From Candidatus Methanophagales archaeon (lineage in GTDB: Archaea > Halobacteriota > Syntropharchaeia > Alkanophagales > Methanospirareceae): a DNA stretch of 9,561 nt. Numbering within the stretch: position 1 is the stretch's first letter; each line of letters begins with the position of its first letter. The stretch covers positions 1 through 9,561 of the forward strand of contig JAGGZZ010000076.1 in NCBI GenBank assembly GCA_021161765.1, in the 5' to 3' direction. Below the pieces are notes generated by a model. The model saw only the letters and a program-made list of their open reading frames with translations. It did no database searches and was not told where the DNA came from. Both the position numbers and the translations under genes were made by a program. This document shows positions 6,480 through 9,561 of the stretch, one piece after another.

Positions 6480-6641
6480 TTAAAAACTGTCAAAATGCGC
6501 CTTCAGTATTCTATCCATTCCGTTCGGCAGTGAAGGGAAGATCCCCGCGGGTCTCTTAATGCCCATTCGGAATCTAAGCCAGAAACATCGGGGGCACTCC
6601 TTCAACAGACTTAAACTAGATGGGCTGAATTTGTATGGCAT
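6480..6641 (-). pseudogene. N-terminal fragment of a PD-(D/E)XK (Cas4/RecB-like) nuclease
   Basis: A 53-codon frame from ATG 6641 to TAA 6480. It contains SPSSLSLLKECPRCFWL (residues 6-22) and GIKRPAGIFPSLPNGMDRIL (residues 27-46), followed by KAHFDSF. I recognise this as the start of a family of small RecB/Cas4-like nucleases that open with a Cys-Pro-x-Cys-Phe-Trp motif and continue for another hundred or more residues into the catalytic PD-(D/E)XK core. Here the core is missing: the frame stops where the IS3 remnant begins, so the insertion or a later deletion removed the rest. It lies 53 bp after the stop of the RNase J-like gene on the same strand and may once have been co-transcribed with it. 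Family membership is from memory of the motif, without a search. Confidence 0.6.
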
Positions 6642-6660
6642 TGTTAATGTTATGTTAATT

Positions 6661-6685
6661 CTAATCTAATCTAATCTAATCTAAT
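6661..6685. repeat. Pentanucleotide tandem repeat (CTAAT)5
   Basis: Five exact copies of CTAAT in the 53-bp gap between the RNase J-like stop (6695) and the nuclease fragment start (6641). On the minus strand it reads ATTAG repeats. It is short and AT-rich; slippage is the likely origin. No function is evident. Confidence 0.85.
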
Positions 6686-6694
6686 TAAATCAAA

Positions 6695-8092
6695 TTAAAA
6701 CAATTCTGGGTGTTCCGTATGAATAGGAATCAGCTCTTCGGGATTTATCTCTTTAATCATTGCTCGGATTTCATCTCCCGATGCGTGGCCCGAAGCATGG
6801 GCAAAATATTCTTTTATCTTGAAATGGTCTAACCAATTCCGCTTCCTCTCTTCGTCTAATTCCATCTCATCGCAGAACGGCTCACAAGACGATTTTATCC
6901 ATATCGCATCACTGCTGGGTTTTATATCCGTAAGTTGATTCAATTCCCACAAACTCATTGAAACGACATATTTCGCCGGATTTCTCTGCAATTCACGGTA
7001 TGTGATGCAATTCGCCCGGTTGATAAACCCCCTTTCCCAAACCGAATAGTCCTGTTCAACTAACCTACTGTCTATTCCTTCTTTATCAATCAGACCCCAG
7101 CTCTTTCGGGGTACGAGAATTTTAACTTCGTCCAGAGCGAAAGGGCATAAATCATCCAACTCGTTTATCAGATACGCGAGTTTGAGATTAACTACAAAGT
7201 GCCTGTTGTTCTCTTCCGCCGCCTCAAAAATACTCGTTACCCGGTCTAAATCCCTGATTGGGTGTTCGACAAAAACCAGCTGAGACTTTGATTCGGCAAT
7301 AAATTCGGCAATCTTCCTTTTAACTCCTTCTTCACTATCTCTTTCCTTGCTGTCTATTCTCGTTCCTTCTGACAGCAGCCATCGAGGTTCCGCAGCTTTT
7401 GCTCTCTTTACAAATTCCTTACTTAATTCCTGATTTGAACCATGAAACCGAATATCGCCGGTATAAACTAAATTCCCAGCGTCTGAATAGATAATATAAC
7501 CACAAGCACCGGGCAAAGAATGGTCTACCGGCACTAATTCCACTTCTAAAGAGCCAACCTTTACTCTTTGGTATGCTTCCATTACTTCAATATCTCGCAC
7601 GTGAACAAAATCGGTATTCTTTCGCGTAACTCGGCTCAGTGTTCCTTTCCTGTTAGTGTAAAACGTGAACGCCTCGCAGGCAGTAATAAATTCAGAGAGT
7701 GTATTGCTTCCTGTTTCTTCTAAAACACGTAAAATGACTTCGGTTGCTCTGGTACAATAAATCGGGATGTCAAATCGTAAGAAATGGATGTATTGTGCAT
7801 GGTCTGCATGGGCGTGTGAGATAAAAACCCCATCCACGTCCTTCTCCTCTTTCGCCATATTCATGTGGCGGAGATAATCTTCACGGTAGATCCCTTTAAT
7901 CCGCGGCAGCAAGCCAAACTCGAAAAAATCGGTTAATGAAGCACATTTACGTGGCTGTAAAAATTCCGAGAAATATTTTCCCGCCTGACTAAAACTCATA
8001 CCAAAATCCAATAAAATTTTCGTTCCTTTATGCTCCACTAATATCTTGTTCCCACCGATTTCTTTTAGTCCTCCTAAAACGGTTATGTTCAT
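6695..8092 (-). CDS. Metallo-beta-lactamase/beta-CASP ribonuclease, RNase J-like
   Basis: 465 residues. Zinc-site motifs are complete: SHAHADH (His93, His95, Asp97, His98), His191 in PVDHS and Asp213 in YTGD. The beta-CASP signatures follow: Glu242 in SEGTR, HASGH (His432, His436) and His458 in IHTEH near the C-terminus. These match RNase J-type 5'-3' exo/endoribonucleases that act in RNA decay and maturation. There are no KH domains, so it is not the archaeal CPSF1-type factor. A feature to note is an extra segment of about 50 residues between the first strand motif (Asp29) and HxHxDH, with aromatic and basic residues (about 40-85), which may mark a subfamily distinct from classical archaeal RNase J. 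The start MNITVLGGLKEIGG is the usual family opening. The gene diverges from the HD-domain gene, and the nuclease fragment follows downstream. Confidence 0.88.
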   Translation of the reverse strand: MNITVLGGLKEIGGNKILVEHKGTKILLDFGMSFSQAGKYFSEFLQPRKCASLTDFFEFGLLPRIKGIYREDYLRHMNMAKEEKDVDGVFISHAHADHAQYIHFLRFDIPIYCTRATEVILRVLEETGSNTLSEFITACEAFTFYTNRKGTLSRVTRKNTDFVHVRDIEVMEAYQRVKVGSLEVELVPVDHSLPGACGYIIYSDAGNLVYTGDIRFHGSNQELSKEFVKRAKAAEPRWLLSEGTRIDSKERDSEEGVKRKIAEFIAESKSQLVFVEHPIRDLDRVTSIFEAAEENNRHFVVNLKLAYLINELDDLCPFALDEVKILVPRKSWGLIDKEGIDSRLVEQDYSVWERGFINRANCITYRELQRNPAKYVVSMSLWELNQLTDIKPSSDAIWIKSSCEPFCDEMELDEERKRNWLDHFKIKEYFAHASGHASGDEIRAMIKEINPEELIPIHTEHPELF

Positions 8093-8104
8093 TTTTTGTG
8101 TTCG

Positions 8105-8134
8105 TATATAAAGTATAGCTTCTTTTTATTTTAG
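8105..8134 (-). promoter_or_regulatory. Candidate promoter of the RNase J-like gene (two TATA-like boxes)
   Basis: On the minus strand, TCTAAAATAAAA (about 8134-8123) would start transcription at about 8101, giving a leader of roughly 9 nt. A better-looking CTTTATATA (8113-8105) is only 17 nt from ATG 8092 and would start inside the gene. The first box is preferred on spacing, and the choice is unsettled. Confidence 0.35.
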
Positions 8135-8164
8135 ACACTGATTTACACTGATTTACGCAGATTT
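8135..8164. repeat. Three tandem 10-bp units
   Basis: ACACTGATTT, ACACTGATTT, ACGCAGATTT follow without gaps. This resembles a dispersed sequence seen near intergenic repeats in many prokaryotic genomes (a recollection, not checked). It sits beside the RNase J-like promoter. Confidence 0.7.
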
Positions 8165-8187
8165 ATTTTAGTATAAATTCTAAGTAC

Positions 8188-8350
8188 GAAACTCTAAATA
8201 AGCCCCTACTGGGCTTGCGGGGTTACCGGGGCAGAGCCCCGGTCTAAACAAATTCTAATATCTAAGCTCAAAAATCAAAACAGACCGTTCTTTTGGGGAT
8301 TTTGGATTTTGATATTGTTTAAGATTTGGTGCTTAGGATTTAGGTTTTCG
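8188..8350. repeat. AT-rich long imperfect palindrome containing the GC-rich repeat
   Basis: The left arm begins CGAAACTCTAAATA and, after the GC-rich repeat, resumes as TCTAAACAAATTCTAATATC. The right arm (to about 8350) has the reverse complement CGAAAACCTAAATCCTAAG and then AAATCTTAAACAATATC. If the GC-rich repeat at 8200-8243 is removed, the arms line up over most of their length. The AT-rich part resembles a known type of dispersed intergenic repeat. The rest of the spacer 8093-8452 shows only the decamer repeats and possible promoters. Confidence 0.5.
8200..8243. repeat. Second copy of the GC-rich double-hairpin repeat
   Basis: AAGCCC/GGGCTT (8200-8205 with 8211-8216) and ACCGGGGC/GCCCCGGT (8225-8232 with 8236-8243, loop AGA) are joined by GCGGGGTT. 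The order, spacing and linker match the copy at 5226-5267. The outer pairs of the second stem differ from that copy but remain complementary. Confidence 0.8.
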
Positions 8351-8373
8351 CACTCTTTATTGTGCACATTCAA

Positions 8374-8381
8374 TATATATT
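8374..8381 (+). promoter_or_regulatory. Possible TATA box for the HD-domain gene
   Basis: TATATATT lies about 75 nt before ATG 8453, predicting a leader of about 50 nt. No clear ribosome binding site precedes the ATG. The support is weak. Confidence 0.25.
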
Positions 8382-8452
8382 ATGCCGTACATATCCAAAA
8401 ATAGAATTAACCAAAATCTTTCCTTTCCTAATAAGTAGAAAAGAACAGATTC

Positions 8453-9561
8453 ATGCGAAAGGTAATAAAAGACCCCATACACGGATACATAGAAATAGAC
8501 GACCTTGCAATCGCGATAATAGATACCGTGGAGATGCAGCGATTAAGAAGAATAAGACAGCTTGGCTTTTCTTATCTGGTTTATCCTGGTGCGAACCACA
8601 CGAGATTTGAGCATTCGCTCGGCGTCTATCATTTGATATGCCTTCTGCTCGACCGGCTGGAAGTAGCGAAAGAAGAGGAGCAGGAGCTTATCGTTGCTTC
8701 CTTAATCCACGATATCGGGCACGGTCCCTATTCGCACGTGACAGAACCCGTAATAAAAAAAATCACCGGAAACAGCCATGAGGACCTAAAAGACATAATA
8801 TTCAAACAAGAAGTCGAGGAAGAAGCTAAAGTAGAAGCGGAATCCGCTAAAACTATTGCCGAAGTCCTGGATGAGCTCTCTTTAGACAAGCAAAAGATAG
8901 CGGGATACATAAAAGGCGAAAGGAGGGCGGAATATGAGGAGGGCGAGAGGGACCTCTCAAAGGTTTTAAACGGTGAAATAGACGTGGATAAGATGGATTA
9001 TTTAGTCCGCGATTCATATTATACCGGCGTGGCATACGGCGTTGTTGACAATATACGGATTATTCAAGGGCTGGATTTTGTCGGGGGTAAAGTCGTTATA
9101 ACAGAAAAGGGGATACTACCTGCGGAATATTTACTCTTTTCTCGTTTCTTGATGTATCCTACGGTTTATAAGCATCACACGAGCCGAATAGCACAGTTGA
9201 TGTTTTCGAAAGCGCTTGAATATTTCATCGAGTCGAAATCTGAATCTGAAGACCACAACATCCGGCAATACGCATTGGCATTAAGAAGGATGGACGATTC
9301 GGAAATAAACATTGCACTGCGGAATGCGAAAGGCTACCCGGAGGAGATGGTGGAACGGATAAACAAGCGGCAACTGTTCAAACGTGCCGTGTATAAAGGC
9401 ATAAACGAGCTAAATGATGATGTAGCAGCACAACTGAGTGAAGAAAAGCGAAGAAAAGAAATAGAAGAGGAGATAAGCAAGCGAGCGGGTGTGGACGAGA
9501 AATACGTTATACTGGACTTTCAAGGAGAAAACGGAGAGGAATTAAAAGAAAGCGTGGCGAA
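8453..9561 (+). CDS. HD-domain phosphohydrolase, dGTPase/SAMHD1-like, C-terminus beyond the right edge
   Basis: 369 codons are visible and the frame is open at the window edge. The start MRKVIKDPIHGYIEID is the standard opening of this family (COG1078-like). Metal-site residues are complete: His54 in RFEHSLGV, His86-Asp87 in HDIGHGPYSH, and Asp179 in DVDKMDYLVRD, corresponding to the H...HD...D set of SAMHD1. The family hydrolyses dNTPs or related phosphoesters in the cytoplasm; the substrate cannot be told from sequence. A charged helical insert (about 118-168, rich in E and K) separates the HD pair from the last Asp. Visible C-terminal residues are highly charged. The gene diverges from the RNase J-like gene across a repeat-filled spacer, so the two probably have separate promoters. 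Confidence 0.88.
   Translation, partial: MRKVIKDPIHGYIEIDDLAIAIIDTVEMQRLRRIRQLGFSYLVYPGANHTRFEHSLGVYHLICLLLDRLEVAKEEEQELIVASLIHDIGHGPYSHVTEPVIKKITGNSHEDLKDIIFKQEVEEEAKVEAESAKTIAEVLDELSLDKQKIAGYIKGERRAEYEEGERDLSKVLNGEIDVDKMDYLVRDSYYTGVAYGVVDNIRIIQGLDFVGGKVVITEKGILPAEYLLFSRFLMYPTVYKHHTSRIAQLMFSKALEYFIESKSESEDHNIRQYALALRRMDDSEINIALRNAKGYPEEMVERINKRQLFKRAVYKGINELNDDVAAQLSEEKRRKEIEEEISKRAGVDEKYVILDFQGENGEELKESVA

Noticed and set aside
6661..6685. CRISPR-like or origin-like array
   Set aside because: It is a plain five-copy pentanucleotide repeat without spacers or adjacent replication genes.
8362..8610. Plus-strand frame overlapping the start of the HD gene
   Set aside because: It overlaps the conserved HD N-terminus in another frame and has no recognisable protein pattern.

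Overview
The window most likely comes from an archaeon, probably in the methanogen/ANME branch of the Euryarchaeota. That placement is inferred from gene content and promoter style, not from a database match. Three points support it. There is an aconitase-X protein of the type that works as phosphomevalonate dehydratase in the archaeal mevalonate pathway. There is an NFACT/RqcH protein next to RNase J-like and HD-domain proteins. Several TATA boxes lie about 25 nt upstream of start codons, as expected for leaderless archaeal transcripts. No rRNA, tRNA or CRISPR array is visible.

Layout. Positions 1-3206 hold three minus-strand genes. In transcription order they are the aconitase-X gene (3206-1998), an unrecognised 190-aa protein (1914-1342), and an unrecognised coiled-coil protein (about 1192 to beyond the left edge). 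The last appears to be shifted out of frame by one base in a G5 tract near its start. A 61-bp palindromic repeat separates the two unknown genes. A small ribbon-helix-helix protein (3321-3479, plus) diverges from aconitase-X. It is followed by about 520 bp that read like a decayed gene in the same frame. Next is the NFACT gene (4165-6147, plus), preceded by a leader with several stem-loops and carrying a GC-rich double-hairpin repeat inside its coding sequence. Downstream lies a junkyard: an internally deleted IS3-family transposon remnant (6191-6477, plus), fused to a truncated minus-strand gene (6641-6480) that looks like the N-terminus of a PD-(D/E)XK nuclease. Upstream of that fragment on the same strand is an RNase J-like metallo-beta-lactamase gene (8092-6695). 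A repeat-rich divergent spacer (8093-8452) leads to an HD-domain phosphohydrolase (8453 to beyond the right edge, plus).

Functional picture. The intact, recognisable genes are housekeeping or informational: isoprenoid synthesis, ribosome-associated quality control, RNA decay and nucleotide hydrolysis. The notable biology is in the mobile or repeat layer. One double-hairpin repeat occurs twice, once in frame inside the NFACT gene and once nested in an AT-rich palindrome, and its second stem differs between copies by paired changes. The two unknown genes at the left edge are the best candidates for an undescribed system, but most of one of them may lie outside the window. No complete defence or other novel multi-gene system can be shown from the sequence alone.
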